This document shows positions 16,040 to 26,057 of a stretch of DNA of 64,000 nt, piece by piece. A model generated the notes under the pieces. That model worked only from the letters and a program-made list of their open reading frames with translations. It did no database searches and was not told where the DNA came from. Both the position numbers and the translations under genes were made by a program. Location of the stretch: assembly GCA_002306055.1 (NCBI GenBank), contig DBRR01000017.1, positions 9,754 to 73,753 on the forward strand. The letters are read 5' to 3'. Numbering within the stretch: the stretch's first letter is position 1; each line of letters starts with the position of its first letter. The DNA is from Anaerolineaceae bacterium UBA1363 (GTDB lineage Bacteria > Chloroflexota > Anaerolineae > Anaerolineales > Anaerolineaceae).

Positions 16040-18136
16040 ATGGATCCAACTGAAAGCCTGCCAGAAGATGATGACCTCACCGTGCTGGAATACGTGAGGC
16101 ATTGGATCCATGATCAGTTTAACGTCAGGGAAAAGCCTGCTGGGGAAGTAACGGAAGTAAACGAACAGGTTCATACCGCTGAGATTCCACTTGGTGCGAA
16201 ACCCGTTTTTTGGATTGGATTGACTCTGATAGTCATCGGGCAAATCTTGCTCGGACTGCAGAAACAATCTTTGCCCGTCGCCGGATTACTGGTGATGGCC
16301 ATAGGAATGGTAAGTCTGTGGCTTGGAATGCCTCAGCACGAAGCAAAACCTGAAAATTCCACTCTGAAAGAAAATGAAAGTCCAATATTCCAGGTAAAGC
16401 CCATCTGGTTGATGGCAACATTGGCGATGTCAGTTGTGTGCTTCGTGCTGTTCTCCGAAAATCGTTTTGGCTGGCTGCAAACCTTGAGCTGGCTGACTGC
16501 GATCGCCTGTGGTTTGTATGCATTCTGGCCAGCGAGCAATCCTGAACAAAGCACACGAAAGTTGAACTGGAAATTCTGGCTTAATTGGAAGAATGATCGG
16601 GAATTTTTCGTCCTGGTGCTGGTTGTGGTAGTGTTTGGTTTGATTTTCAGGCTTAAGGATCTGGCAGGATTGCCGCCTGAAGTGATCAGCGCGCAGGTTG
16701 AGACGTATTATTCCGTCAGCGAAATCCGGCAGGGGGGAAACTATATCCTGTTTTCGCGCAATACGGTTCCGGAGCCGCTTAACTATTACTGGGCGAATTT
16801 AGTAAACCTTTTTTCGGGAAAAAGATTGACAATGGAGGCTATCCGACTGGCAAACGCCCTGGCAGGCTTGATTGGGATGGGCTTTGTTTATGGTCTTGGC
16901 AAGAGGATAGCAAACCGATGGGTGGGTTTGGTAGCTGCTGGGCTGGCAGGGGTGAGCTTCTGGCTGGTTTTGCAGGAAAGAGCGGCGATAGGCGGCGGGT
17001 TGGTGTTCCCGCTAATGGCAGGCGCGCTTTTTGGCCTGGTGAAAGGTCTGGAAGAGCGGGATGGTCGGTTTTATTTGCTTTCAGCCGTTGCGGTAGGTCT
17101 GGGTTTGATGAGCAACAAGATTTTCCTCATTTTTCCCCTGGTTGCAATGGTTGTCATTCTTAGTTGGAAAAGCGAGAAAAAATCAGTTAATCCGGGTCAC
17201 ACGCTTGGTTTGCTTGGCATTGGGTTGTTGCTGAGTGTGGTTACAACGATGCCCCTGATCAGAGCGATCAGCCTTGAGCCGATGAGCTACCTGGCACCGA
17301 TTTTGGCACGGGTAGGTCAGTATGAAGTCACTTATCCGGGCAATCCGCTGCTGATCTTCCTGGGAAACATCCTGAAAGCACTTGGGCTTGCGAATTGGAC
17401 CAACCAGGGAGGCTGGGTGGACAGCATCGCCAACCGGGGTGCGGTGGATGGGATGACAGCGATCTTTTTCCTGGTAGGAATTGTCAGCCTCTTAAAGCGA
17501 TATCGATCAAGCAGGGATTGGAAATTGCTGATACTTCTGCTGCTTTATCCGGTGTTACTGCTACCCAGTGCATTAGCCCTGGCATTCCCTTACGAGAATC
17601 CGTCCATGACGCGGGCTGTTGGGGCGGCGATTCCTGTTTTGCTGATTGCCGCCTATGGCATCGTTGAGATCTTTAAAGCCGTGACACCAGCTTTGCGGCA
17701 AAAGTCCCTGGCAGCGGTGGTGGTCGCAGGCGTTCTGATGCTTGGGCCTATTGTGGTCAGCAATTACAATCTTGTCTTCCAACAATATGCTACCCAATAT
17801 AAGCGTTCTGCATGGAATGCAAGCGAAATGGCCGATGTTATTCAACGGTTTTATTCTTCGGGTAAAGAGGGGCTTAGTTACCTGATCAGTTACCCCTATT
17901 GGGTTGATTCCCGGGCGGTCGCCATCAGCATGAGGCAACCTGAACAAAACCTGAGTTTGCCCGCAACAGAAATTGCCAGCACGGTGAACGTCACCCTTCC
18001 GAAATTGTTCATCCTCAATCCGATGGACAAGAACAGCATTGCCGAGTTACAGGCAGTCTATCCGGAGGGAGTTATCAGCACGTATCAGAGCATTAATCCA
18101 GACAAGAACTTTATCCTTTTCATTGTAGGTCAATGA
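16040..18136 (+). CDS. GT39-like (PMT/ArnT-type) membrane glycosyltransferase
   Basis: A 698-aa polytopic protein that begins with a soluble acidic segment of about 50 residues, then about a dozen TM helices. The GT-C layout is recognisable: 'IFRLKDLAGLPPEVISAQVE' for the first external loop, then 'LANALAGLIGMGFVYGLGKR', the usual PMT_2 helix pair. The canonical DE motif of the first loop is replaced by PPEV...VE, so activity as a classical GT39 enzyme is uncertain. The C-terminus is a periplasm-type soluble tail of about 120 residues. A 53-nt gap separates it from the methyltransferase; the next gene starts 4 nt after its stop. Confidence 0.75.
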   Translation: MDPTESLPEDDDLTVLEYVRHWIHDQFNVREKPAGEVTEVNEQVHTAEIPLGAKPVFWIGLTLIVIGQILLGLQKQSLPVAGLLVMAIGMVSLWLGMPQHEAKPENSTLKENESPIFQVKPIWLMATLAMSVVCFVLFSENRFGWLQTLSWLTAIACGLYAFWPASNPEQSTRKLNWKFWLNWKNDREFFVLVLVVVVFGLIFRLKDLAGLPPEVISAQVETYYSVSEIRQGGNYILFSRNTVPEPLNYYWANLVNLFSGKRLTMEAIRLANALAGLIGMGFVYGLGKRIANRWVGLVAAGLAGVSFWLVLQERAAIGGGLVFPLMAGALFGLVKGLEERDGRFYLLSAVAVGLGLMSNKIFLIFPLVAMVVILSWKSEKKSVNPGHTLGLLGIGLLLSVVTTMPLIRAISLEPMSYLAPILARVGQYEVTYPGNPLLIFLGNILKALGLANWTNQGGWVDSIANRGAVDGMTAIFFLVGIVSLLKRYRSSRDWKLLILLLLYPVLLLPSALALAFPYENPSMTRAVGAAIPVLLIAAYGIVEIFKAVTPALRQKSLAAVVVAGVLMLGPIVVSNYNLVFQQYATQYKRSAWNASEMADVIQRFYSSGKEGLSYLISYPYWVDSRAVAISMRQPEQNLSLPATEIASTVNVTLPKLFILNPMDKNSIAELQAVYPEGVISTYQSINPDKNFILFIVGQ

Positions 18137-18140
18137 TCGA

Positions 18141-21100
18141 ATGAACGTAGAAACTGAACAGAAGGTTCACGAAACAAGAAAGATCGATTGGAAGTCCATC
18201 GTAGTGGTCGTTTCCTTGGTGACGATTCTCTTCGCTGGGTGGACATTCCGAAGCATGAACAACAATTGGGATGAATCAAAGCATTTGCATCCTGATGAGC
18301 GTTACCTTTCGATGGTCATCAATGCCATTGAGCCGGTCTGGACTGCCAGGGAATACTTCGACACTGCCACCTCACCTCTCAATCCCGGAAACAAGGATTT
18401 TGGTTTTTTTGTTTATGGAACCTTACCCGTTTTCATCGTGCGATACGCAGGTGAATGGACCGGGGAGGTAGGCTATGACCTGAACACCCTGCTGGGTCGA
18501 ACGATTTCAGCGGTGATGGATACCATCACCATTTTGCTCACTTTCTTCATTGCCAAAAAACTGTTCAACCGCTGGGTGGGGCTGATCGCAGCTGCACTGT
18601 ACGCATTTGCGGTGCTGCCGATCCAATTAGCTCATTTCATGACGGTCGATTCATTCACCAATACTTTTGGTATGTTGACCGTGCTGATGGCTGTGATCAT
18701 CCTGAAACGACCGCTTCTTCCGACCAGTGTGAGCATGGGGAAGGCGAAGCGCGTCTGGTATGCATTCTGGCCTTACCTGGCTTTTGGAGCAGCGCTTGGC
18801 ATGGCAACCGCATCCAAGATCAATGCAATCGCGCTGGCATTGCTGCTGCCAATGGTGGAGGGGGTGCGGTACTTCAGGCTGGAAAACGAGGAGAAAGAAC
18901 AAGCCTTCTTGCCAATGATCGGCAGGATCGGCATGGCAGCTGTGATGAGCTTCGTGGTTTTCAGGATATGCCAACCTTATGCGTTTGATGGTCCTGGTTT
19001 CTTCAATTTCTCGATCAACCAAAACTGGTGGCAGAGCATGCGATCTCTGCAAGCGCAGAGCACCGGAGAAGTGGATTTCCCGCCTGCGCTGCAATGGGCA
19101 AGGCGACCTCTTTTGTTTTCCTTCAAAAACCTGGTGCTGTGGGGAATTGGTCTGCCCTTTGGACTTGCAGCAATCGGCAGCATCGCCGCAATGGGTGTGA
19201 ATGTAATCCGAAAGAAGCACTGGGATTACCTGCCACTGCTGGTTTGGACGTTAATCTACGCTGCCTGGCAGGGGCTGGCATGGGTTAAGTCCATGCGCTA
19301 TCTAATGCTCATTTACCCCCTGCTGGCAATTATCGCAGCCTGGGGGCTCTGGCAGTTGATCGCAGCATCTCATGGATTCCGCTGGAGAAAAATAAGGATC
19401 TCTGGTAAAAGCCTGCGGGTAATCGGTGTTGTATCCGCGGCATTAGTACTCAGCGGAACTCTTGCCTATGCTTTTGCTTTCAGCCGGATTTACACCCGAC
19501 CGGTCACACGCGTCGAAGCCTCAGAATGGATCTACGAAAACATCGATGGTCCAATCAACTTAATGTTGGAGACCGAAGTGGGCGATTTTATGCAGCAGGG
19601 GCAGTACCGAAACCAGGTTACCCTGCTCCCAGGTCAGAATTACCTTAGTGCGTTTGTCGCAGACCGGGATGGTACGGTAGAGAGCATCACATTTCCTCAG
19701 GTACAGGACCTGATGCTCTCGGTGGATCCGATCCTTTACACGCTCGACATTCGTGAGGCTGCCAGTGGGGATTCCATGCTGTCAGAGGTGCTCACCAGCC
19801 AGCCAGCTGGTGGAAATCAGCTCAGCAGCCTTGATTTTTATCTTGATCAAAGCGTGAGCTTGGAAAAAGGCAAAACCTACATCCTGGTTCTGGGATTTTC
19901 AAACGAGAACTGCCAGCCATATCTTACAGGTGTACCGGTTGTCACCTACGCAAAAGAAAGCGGCAGTCTGAATAAGCAATACTTGCCCAGGATTAGCCAG
20001 CAAGTGACCATGGGTAATCCTTTCAACATCAAGATAATGGTGACCCAACCGGGTGAGATAAGCCAGGTGGTTATCCCTCAGTTGGTGGATGTGTCGCAAA
20101 ATCCTAGTGGGAAGACATTGCGAGTGACCCTGACCACCACTGCCGAGGATAAGCAACAGACAGTCAGTGCCGAAACCAGCGGGTCGTTCCTGGACATGGG
20201 GCGTGGACTCGGCAGCGAGGTGGTGTTTGATCTGCCACAGAACCTGGTTTTGAGCCGGATTCAGGAGGTCGATCTGACCCTGGAGCTGGTGTCTGGCTCA
20301 GGGCAAATTGCTGTTAATACTGTCGGCGTGGTCCACGAAACTGATTGGGATGACGGCTTGCCGCTGATGATGAACGGCTACATCCCCTATGATCCGATCA
20401 TGGGGATCTTCCGGAACGATCTGAACCTGGACATGTATGCGCAGGATGACCAGGCTAAACGCGAGCGCTTCTTCCAGATGTTAAGCCAGGGCGAGTACAT
20501 CTTTATGAGTTCCAACCGCCAGTGGGGAACCATCCCGCGAGTGCCTGAAAGGTATCCGCTCAGCACGGCTTACTATCGGGCGTTGGTAGGCTGCCCGGAA
20601 GAAATGGACAGCGTGACCTGTTACAACCTGGCAGAGCCGGGCAAATTTGAGGGACAGCTCGGTTTCGAATTAGTCGAGACGTTCACGTCTTATCCAAATT
20701 TGGGAAATTGGGAGTTCAATGATCAATTCGCGGAAGAAGCGTTTTCGGTTTATGACCATCCAAAAGTGATGATATTTCGTAAGACGGATGATTTTGATCC
20801 CGAAAAACTGGCGGCTTTCCTCGATTCGGTGGACCTCAGCCAGGTAATCTACCTCACACCAAGGCAGGCTTCTCAATTTAAGTCTGGTAAGCCGACTCTG
20901 ATGCTCTCTGAGGAGGATCTTCAGCTTCAGCAGCAAAACGGCACCTGGTCGGAAATTTTCGACAGAAATGGTCTGCTGAATCGTAATCCTGCTTTGGCTG
21001 TGCTGGCTTTTTATGGATTTTCGCTACTGCTGGGTTTATTGGTTTTCCCTCTGCTGCGGTTGGGATTGCCAGGTCTGAAGGACAAGGGTTACGGATTTTC

Positions 21101-23402
21101 AAAGATCATTGGTTTCTTGCTGTTCGCATATATCGCTTTTGTCTTAGGATCGGCGGGTGTAGCGGTAACCCGCGGTTTGCTGCTGGGGGTGCTTGGGGTG
21201 ATCGCTTTGGCAGGTGTGGTGACAGGCTGGCTGACGAGGCATGCCTTGGCGCAAGATTTGAGACGGATCTGGAAGCAATTGCTGGTGGAAGAAGTGGTCA
21301 CGATCGTGATGTTTGCTTTCTTCCTGCTGATCCGCTGGCTCAACCCCGACCTCTGGCATCCCTGGCGCGGTGGGGAAAAGCCAATGGATTTCTCGTATCT
21401 GAACGCGGTCATCAAAAGCACGGTGTTTCCAGCGTATGACCCGTGGTATGCCGGTGGGTACATCAATTATTACTACTACGGGCAGGTCGTCATCGGCTTG
21501 CCGATGAAATTGCTGGGTGTCATCCCAGCAACAGCCTATAACATCCTGCTGGCGCTTTGGTATGGGATGCTTTCTGTAGGCGTTTTCAGCTTAGCCTGGA
21601 ACATTACCAAAACCATGTTTGGTCGAGACCATGATGAAAGCAATGAAAGAGTCTTTGATCTTGCCTTTTGGGCTGGGATATCAGCGATGCTGGTGGTTGG
21701 CTTTCTTGGCAACCTGGGGGAAGTAAAACTCTTTTTGGATGCGATCAGCACGCTCGGGTCAGGAGGTCAGGCGATTGCTGACGGGACCTTTGTGCAGCGG
21801 GTGCAGTGGCTGCTGGGTGGAATCGGAAAGCTTTTCCGCGGAGAGATACTGCCAATCAGCGCCGGGAGTTGGTATTGGAACCCGAGCAGGACCATTCCCG
21901 GAGAAGCCATCACCGAATTTCCATTCTTCACATTCTTATACGCAGATTTTCACGCCCATCTGATTGCGATGCCAGTGGTGGTGGCGGCAATGGGTTGGGG
22001 TCTTTCCGTGCTGATGAGCCGGGGGCAGTGGCACGAAAAACCAAAGCGAAATGTAACTGGCGCCATCCTGGGCTTCTTATTAGGAGGGCTGGTCATTGGC
22101 GCCCTGAAACCCATCAACACCTGGGATTTCTACACCTTCTTGATCTTGAATTTGGCCATCCTGGCATACGTGGGCTGGCGGTACATGCCGGCAGTACGAA
22201 ATCGCTGGTTGTCGCCAAAACTGACAAAAATCGTTCAAATCGGGCTGGGCGTTGTGGCGCTCTACCTCATTGCCAGCCTGCTTTATCAGCCATTTAATCG
22301 CTGGTTCTATCCAGGTTATGGGCAAATTGGCATCTGGGATGGAGATCGGACGCCGCTGGCATCTTATTTCACCCACTGGGGACTGCTAATCTTTTTGATC
22401 GTATTCTGGTTTGGCTGGGAAAGTTACCAGTGGATGTCCGCAACTAAAGTTGCGAGTCTGAAGCGCTGGGCAGGCGCGAAAAACTGGATCGTTGCCGGAT
22501 TGTTGCTGGTTGGAGTGAGCTTAGTCGGATTACTCCTGATGAAAGTACAGATTGCCATCGTTGCCCTGCCAATGTGCTTATGGGCACTGGCGCTGTTGAT
22601 CGCCCCCGGTCAGCCTGACGGCAAGAAGTTGCTCTTCTTCATGACAGGGACGGGATTCTTGCTGACGATTGTGGTGGAACTGGTGCACCTTGTGGGGGAT
22701 ATCGGCAGGATGAACGTGGTCTTCAAGCTATATCTGCAGGCCTGGATGTTCCTGGCAGTGGTGGCTGGTATTGGGTTGGCGATCACCTGGCGGGACCAGA
22801 GCCAATGGCGCGGAAAACATCAAGTTTTGTTCCAGGTACCCCTCATCCTGCTTCTGACCAGCGCATTGATGTTCCCAATTTTTGCCACACGCGACAAAGT
22901 GACTGACCGCATGAGTCCGGAAGCACCTCATACGTTGGATGGTATGAAATACATGGAAACATCCCGTTACCAAGTGAACGGCGTGGATATGGACCTGGGG
23001 CAGGATTACCGCGCGATTCAGTGGATGCAAGACAACGTTGAGGGCTCTCCTGTGATCCTGGAAGCACAGGCGTACGAGTATTACTGGGGGAATCGCTACA
23101 CCATCTACACCGGTCTTCCAGGTGTGGTTGGGTGGAACTACCATCAACGCCAACAGCGGGCGGTAACCGGCTCAGATAAGGTCCAGGCGCGCGTGGATGA
23201 AGTGAACGCCTTTTTCACAAGCCTGGATGAAGATTTTGTGACGAGCTTCCTGGAAAAGTACCGGGTCCAATATATCATTGTAGGTCAACAGGAAAGAGCT
23301 TTTTACCCACAAGAAGCATTGATGAAGTTCCCTGCGTATAATGGAGTCTTGTGGGACGAAGTTTATCATGAAGGCAGTACCGTGATTTACCGGGTCAGGT
23401 GA
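18141..23402 (+). CDS. Giant fusion: GT39 glycosyltransferase + soluble domain + DUF2298 membrane module
   Basis: A 1753-aa protein in three parts. Residues about 1-450 are a GT39-type GT-C enzyme with the first-loop acid motif in 'KHLHPDERYLSM' and the helix 'LIAAALYAFAVLPIQLAHF'. Residues about 450-945 are soluble and rich in beta-strand-like sequence. From about 947 to the end comes a second polytopic module of the DUF2298 (Chlor_Arch_YYY) family, with 'NPDLWHPWRGGEKPMDF' (about 1067), 'GGYINYYYYGQVV', 'FPFFTFLYADFHAHL' (about 1260-1274) and 'INTWDFYTF'. DUF2298 function is unknown; fusion to a GT-C enzyme suggests polyprenyl-linked sugar transfer. The frame is open throughout without stops, so the length is real. 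Confidence 0.85.
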   Translation: MNVETEQKVHETRKIDWKSIVVVVSLVTILFAGWTFRSMNNNWDESKHLHPDERYLSMVINAIEPVWTAREYFDTATSPLNPGNKDFGFFVYGTLPVFIVRYAGEWTGEVGYDLNTLLGRTISAVMDTITILLTFFIAKKLFNRWVGLIAAALYAFAVLPIQLAHFMTVDSFTNTFGMLTVLMAVIILKRPLLPTSVSMGKAKRVWYAFWPYLAFGAALGMATASKINAIALALLLPMVEGVRYFRLENEEKEQAFLPMIGRIGMAAVMSFVVFRICQPYAFDGPGFFNFSINQNWWQSMRSLQAQSTGEVDFPPALQWARRPLLFSFKNLVLWGIGLPFGLAAIGSIAAMGVNVIRKKHWDYLPLLVWTLIYAAWQGLAWVKSMRYLMLIYPLLAIIAAWGLWQLIAASHGFRWRKIRISGKSLRVIGVVSAALVLSGTLAYAFAFSRIYTRPVTRVEASEWIYENIDGPINLMLETEVGDFMQQGQYRNQVTLLPGQNYLSAFVADRDGTVESITFPQVQDLMLSVDPILYTLDIREAASGDSMLSEVLTSQPAGGNQLSSLDFYLDQSVSLEKGKTYILVLGFSNENCQPYLTGVPVVTYAKESGSLNKQYLPRISQQVTMGNPFNIKIMVTQPGEISQVVIPQLVDVSQNPSGKTLRVTLTTTAEDKQQTVSAETSGSFLDMGRGLGSEVVFDLPQNLVLSRIQEVDLTLELVSGSGQIAVNTVGVVHETDWDDGLPLMMNGYIPYDPIMGIFRNDLNLDMYAQDDQAKRERFFQMLSQGEYIFMSSNRQWGTIPRVPERYPLSTAYYRALVGCPEEMDSVTCYNLAEPGKFEGQLGFELVETFTSYPNLGNWEFNDQFAEEAFSVYDHPKVMIFRKTDDFDPEKLAAFLDSVDLSQVIYLTPRQASQFKSGKPTLMLSEEDLQLQQQNGTWSEIFDRNGLLNRNPALAVLAFYGFSLLLGLLVFPLLRLGLPGLKDKGYGFSKIIGFLLFAYIAFVLGSAGVAVTRGLLLGVLGVIALAGVVTGWLTRHALAQDLRRIWKQLLVEEVVTIVMFAFFLLIRWLNPDLWHPWRGGEKPMDFSYLNAVIKSTVFPAYDPWYAGGYINYYYYGQVVIGLPMKLLGVIPATAYNILLALWYGMLSVGVFSLAWNITKTMFGRDHDESNERVFDLAFWAGISAMLVVGFLGNLGEVKLFLDAISTLGSGGQAIADGTFVQRVQWLLGGIGKLFRGEILPISAGSWYWNPSRTIPGEAITEFPFFTFLYADFHAHLIAMPVVVAAMGWGLSVLMSRGQWHEKPKRNVTGAILGFLLGGLVIGALKPINTWDFYTFLILNLAILAYVGWRYMPAVRNRWLSPKLTKIVQIGLGVVALYLIASLLYQPFNRWFYPGYGQIGIWDGDRTPLASYFTHWGLLIFLIVFWFGWESYQWMSATKVASLKRWAGAKNWIVAGLLLVGVSLVGLLLMKVQIAIVALPMCLWALALLIAPGQPDGKKLLFFMTGTGFLLTIVVELVHLVGDIGRMNVVFKLYLQAWMFLAVVAGIGLAITWRDQSQWRGKHQVLFQVPLILLLTSALMFPIFATRDKVTDRMSPEAPHTLDGMKYMETSRYQVNGVDMDLGQDYRAIQWMQDNVEGSPVILEAQAYEYYWGNRYTIYTGLPGVVGWNYHQRQQRAVTGSDKVQARVDEVNAFFTSLDEDFVTSFLEKYRVQYIIVGQQERAFYPQEALMKFPAYNGVLWDEVYHEGSTVIYRVR

Positions 23403-26056
23403 GCATGATTGGAGTGATAAGCTGGTATTTGTTCAGTTTGGTGTTGGCAGCGGTCAACCTGCCGCTGGCGTATGCGGCGATGAAAAAACTGCCATCCCGG
23501 GGGGTCTTTTTGCTGCGACCGTTGGGTCTGCTGCTGTGGGGAAGCATTTTCTGGTGGTTAACCTCCATTCAACTTCTGCGCAACGACCTGGCTTCGCAGG
23601 TGACGGCGCTAATGATCCTTTTGGCGATCAACCTGGTTGTTCTATCGAAAATTGATCGGGTGAGTTTTTTCAATTGGATCAAAGAAAACAAAAACCTATT
23701 TATCCGGGCAGAAATCATCTTTTTGGCGGGATTTGTGCTGATGGCGGTGGTCAGGGCGACCAACCCTGAAATCATCAACACTGAAAAGTTCATGGAGATG
23801 GCGTTCATTAATGCCATCCTGAAATCACCCGGATTTCCACCTTTGGATCCCTGGCTGTCCGGCTATAGCATTTCCTATTACTACTTTGGCTATCTTTTAT
23901 CCGCGATGCTGATCCGGATAACGGGCGTCAGTTCTTCGGTGGGCTATAACCTTGTGGCAGCACTTTGGTTTGGAATGACAGCCGCAGGGGCTTACGGAAT
24001 CTTATGGGATCTGCTCAGCCTGCGTCAGGCAGGGACGAAGAAAACTCGCGCTGTAGGATTTTTAAAGAAAAACAAGGCAGTGCTGGCTTTGCTGGCGCCT
24101 TTGATGATGCTCGTGATGGGAAACTGGTTCAGCGGATTGGATATGGTCCATGCAAGGGGCGTGCTGCCCGCAGAGGTCTGGAAGGGACTGGATATTCCTG
24201 AGCTAACAAAAGAGCCAACCGCGATGACGATTAAACCACAGCGAGGTGGGTGGTCGTGGTGGCAAGCGAGCCGGGTTGTACAGGACCGGACTTTGGACGG
24301 CAGAGCTGTGGAAGTGATTGATGAGTTTCCGGCTTTTACCTTCTTGTTGGCGGACGTTCACCCGCATATGCTTTCGATGCCGTTGGTACTGCTGGCGATC
24401 GCCGAAGCCCTAAACGCATTCACGGGGGGGTGGGAAGGCCAGGTCCGATTGGGTAAGGTCGTCATCCCTGCTTCGGGGCTGGCTATTGCGCTCGGGGTTC
24501 TGACTTTGGGCGGAATTGGGTTTATGAATACCTGGGATTTCCCATTTTACTTACTGCTGATGGGTGTGGCATTCATGTTGTACCGCGCCCGAACCGCTGG
24601 CTGGACCATCGCGCGATTCTGGGAACTGGTCGGATTCGGCGTGTTGGGGGGCGTGTTGAGCGTGGCTGCCTATCTGCCTTTTTATCTCAGTTTTTCTTCC
24701 CAGGCAGGCGGAGTAATTCCAAGCTTGGCTTTCTTTACCAAGGGAAAATACTTCTGGATTATGTTCGGACCCTTGCTGCTGCTGATATTTGGTTTTTTGG
24801 TTAGCAAAGTCAAGCGGATTTCAAAACCTTCTAGGATGAGCGGTCTGTGGGTAACGGCATCAGTATTTCTGGTTTTGTTCGTATTTGGCTGGGCTCTGGG
24901 GCTTCTCGGCACACAACTCGAGGCTACCAAAGCATTGCTGCTCGGGTTGCAAGGGGCAACCTCAGCAGGAGAATTGCTCAAAGATAGCCTCCTGAACCGC
25001 CTGATAGCACCCGGAACCTGGATCACTCTGTTTTTGCTGATTTGGATAGGAATCAGCCTACTTTTCGAGAAAGTCAGAGCTCCTCATGCTATAAAAACTA
25101 ACGGGGATGAGGATGCTCTTGAGCAATCGGTATCCGTAAAGCCGATGGTATTCGTACTGCTGATGGTATTGTTGGGTGCGATATTAACCCTGGTGCCCGA
25201 GTTTCTGTATCTGCGCGATCAATTCGGCTGGCGGATGAATACCATCTTCAAGTTCTACTATCAGGCGTGGATCCTTTGGTCGCTGGCAGGAGCATACGGA
25301 TTGATTATGCTTTTTGAACCCAAGGCAGATGGCGAGGCGCAGGATCGATGGTGGCTGCTGGCATTAATTATGGCAAGTCTGCTCGCAGGAGGGGTGGTTC
25401 TAAGCGAATTTGGCGCGCAAAAATTGGGCGAATTCGGTACCTCCGCTCTGGACTATCTTATGCTTTTACCAGCAGTAATAGCGGCTGCGTGGATGATTGC
25501 CAAAGCCTGGCAAAAAGACTGGAGAAGGCTTATGGGGGTTGTGGCGGTGTTCGGCGTGCTGGTGGGCATGGCTTTTCCGCTGATCGAAGGGTGGAACAAG
25601 ACGAATGGATTCAATCCAGCAAGAGGTTTCTCACTGGATGGCAAGCGGGATTTCTACCTGAGTGCTGGCGATGAAATGAAGGCTGCCGAATGGCTGGCAG
25701 AGGCGCCGATAGGAGTCATGGTTGAAGCCATTTCTGACACAGGAGGCAGCTACACCACCTATAACAGCATTTCAACCTTCTCAGGGATGCCAACCGTGTT
25801 AGGTTGGGTGGGGCATGAAGCCCAATGGCGGGGTGGATATGAAGAAATAGGCACCAGGCAAGCCGATGTGAAGGAACTTTACAGCACTAGCAATTGGGAA
25901 CAGGCACAAATCATTATCGATATGTATAATATCCGCTACATTGTGGTCGGAAACACCGAGAGAAATACATACCAGGTCGATCAGAACAAGTTTGATGAGC
26001 ATCTGGTAAAGGTTTTTGAGAGCCCAACAGTCGATATTTATGAGGTCAAGCCCTAA
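23399..26056 (+). CDS. DUF2298 (Chlor_Arch_YYY) membrane protein
   Basis: An 885-aa polytopic protein, paralogous to the C-terminal third of the preceding fusion. Shared marks are 'LDPWLSGYSISYYYFGYLL' (Y-Y-Y-F-G), 'EFPAFTFLLADVHPHMLSMP', 'MNTWDFPFYLL', 'MNTIFKFYYQAW' and the C-terminal 'IRYIVVGNTER' (compare 'VQYIIVGQQER' at the fusion's end). The acid and histidine in A-D-x-H-x-H are conserved in both and could be catalytic. Start is either GTG 23399 overlapping the previous stop (GTGA) or ATG 23405; I keep the first. Function unknown; likely works with the GT39 proteins around it. Confidence 0.85.
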   Translation: MSMIGVISWYLFSLVLAAVNLPLAYAAMKKLPSRGVFLLRPLGLLLWGSIFWWLTSIQLLRNDLASQVTALMILLAINLVVLSKIDRVSFFNWIKENKNLFIRAEIIFLAGFVLMAVVRATNPEIINTEKFMEMAFINAILKSPGFPPLDPWLSGYSISYYYFGYLLSAMLIRITGVSSSVGYNLVAALWFGMTAAGAYGILWDLLSLRQAGTKKTRAVGFLKKNKAVLALLAPLMMLVMGNWFSGLDMVHARGVLPAEVWKGLDIPELTKEPTAMTIKPQRGGWSWWQASRVVQDRTLDGRAVEVIDEFPAFTFLLADVHPHMLSMPLVLLAIAEALNAFTGGWEGQVRLGKVVIPASGLAIALGVLTLGGIGFMNTWDFPFYLLLMGVAFMLYRARTAGWTIARFWELVGFGVLGGVLSVAAYLPFYLSFSSQAGGVIPSLAFFTKGKYFWIMFGPLLLLIFGFLVSKVKRISKPSRMSGLWVTASVFLVLFVFGWALGLLGTQLEATKALLLGLQGATSAGELLKDSLLNRLIAPGTWITLFLLIWIGISLLFEKVRAPHAIKTNGDEDALEQSVSVKPMVFVLLMVLLGAILTLVPEFLYLRDQFGWRMNTIFKFYYQAWILWSLAGAYGLIMLFEPKADGEAQDRWWLLALIMASLLAGGVVLSEFGAQKLGEFGTSALDYLMLLPAVIAAAWMIAKAWQKDWRRLMGVVAVFGVLVGMAFPLIEGWNKTNGFNPARGFSLDGKRDFYLSAGDEMKAAEWLAEAPIGVMVEAISDTGGSYTTYNSISTFSGMPTVLGWVGHEAQWRGGYEEIGTRQADVKELYSTSNWEQAQIIIDMYNIRYIVVGNTERNTYQVDQNKFDEHLVKVFESPTVDIYEVKP

Positions 26057-26057
26057 C

